Shown here: piece after piece, positions 63,943-64,000 of the stretch | Numbering within the stretch: the stretch's first letter is position 1 | Layout of the letters: the number at the start of each line of letters is the position of its first letter | Origin: Hexactinellida sp. DTS-2022 | Taxonomy: Eukaryota > Porifera > Hexactinellida | NCBI GenBank assembly: GCA_028753945.1 | Contig: JAPNXP010000002.1 | Location: 13,020,001 to 13,084,000, forward strand | Direction of reading: 5' to 3' | DNA: 64,000 bases | Notes under the pieces: generated by a model | What the model was told of the DNA's origin: nothing | Seen by the model: the letters and a program-made list of their open reading frames with translations, nothing else | The model's database searches: none | Position numbers and translations under genes: made by a program

Positions 63943-64000
63943 CATCTTACCTATAGTATACCTTGTGTGTAATTATTTGATGCCTACGGACACTTACCCA

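Overview
The window is nuclear DNA from an animal. Protein genes are split by GT-AG introns, many only 46-62 bp long, and the gene set includes metazoan families (a TRIM protein, a spectraplakin-type CH/spectrin/GAS2 protein, nicastrin, SMCR8, UFL1). DNA transposons of the pogo/Tc1, hAT, MULE and P types are scattered throughout. Very short introns, tight same-strand gene spacing and a splice-acceptor-like AG just before almost every start codon suggest an invertebrate lineage that uses spliced-leader trans-splicing. A glass sponge would fit, but the phylum cannot be fixed from this sequence alone.

Layout. 0-5 kb: a single-exon TRIM protein and PUS1, both +. 5-7 kb: intergenic DNA with small inverted-repeat elements. 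6.9-33.6 kb: one large + strand gene. I assembled it by hand from 42 to 43 exons into one uninterrupted frame of about 2968 codons: CH-CH, a long spectrin-repeat rod, two degenerate EF-hands, a GAS2 domain and a basic Ser/Pro tail. Its sixth intron carries a 4.3-kb minisatellite of 97 units of 45 bp, each copying the intron's own 3' splice site and the first 16 bases of the next exon. SMCR8 sits whole, on the same strand, inside a late intron. 33.9-48.4 kb: a transposon-rich block with a frameshifted MULE, a decayed P element that keeps long terminal inverted repeats (TIRs) and an 8-bp target-site duplication, an SLC38-like transporter on the minus strand, minisatellites, several non-autonomous elements and a second MULE. 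49.0-61.7 kb: a dense + strand row of UFL1, ESS2, TMEM209, TTLL10, nicastrin and two tandem carboxypeptidase-Y-type S10 peptidases, the first broken by one stop codon. 61.7-64 kb: AT-rich, with a long near-perfect hairpin and nested inverted-repeat elements.

Functions. The genes are mostly unrelated housekeeping and cytoskeletal functions: tRNA pseudouridylation, ufmylation, splicing, nuclear envelope, tubulin modification, gamma-secretase, and C9orf72-complex autophagy/GAP. The most unusual features are the splice-acceptor minisatellite, the uniform acceptor-before-ATG architecture, the same-strand nested gene, and a run of 25 consecutive phase-0 introns in the rod, several of which are inflated by inverted-repeat elements.
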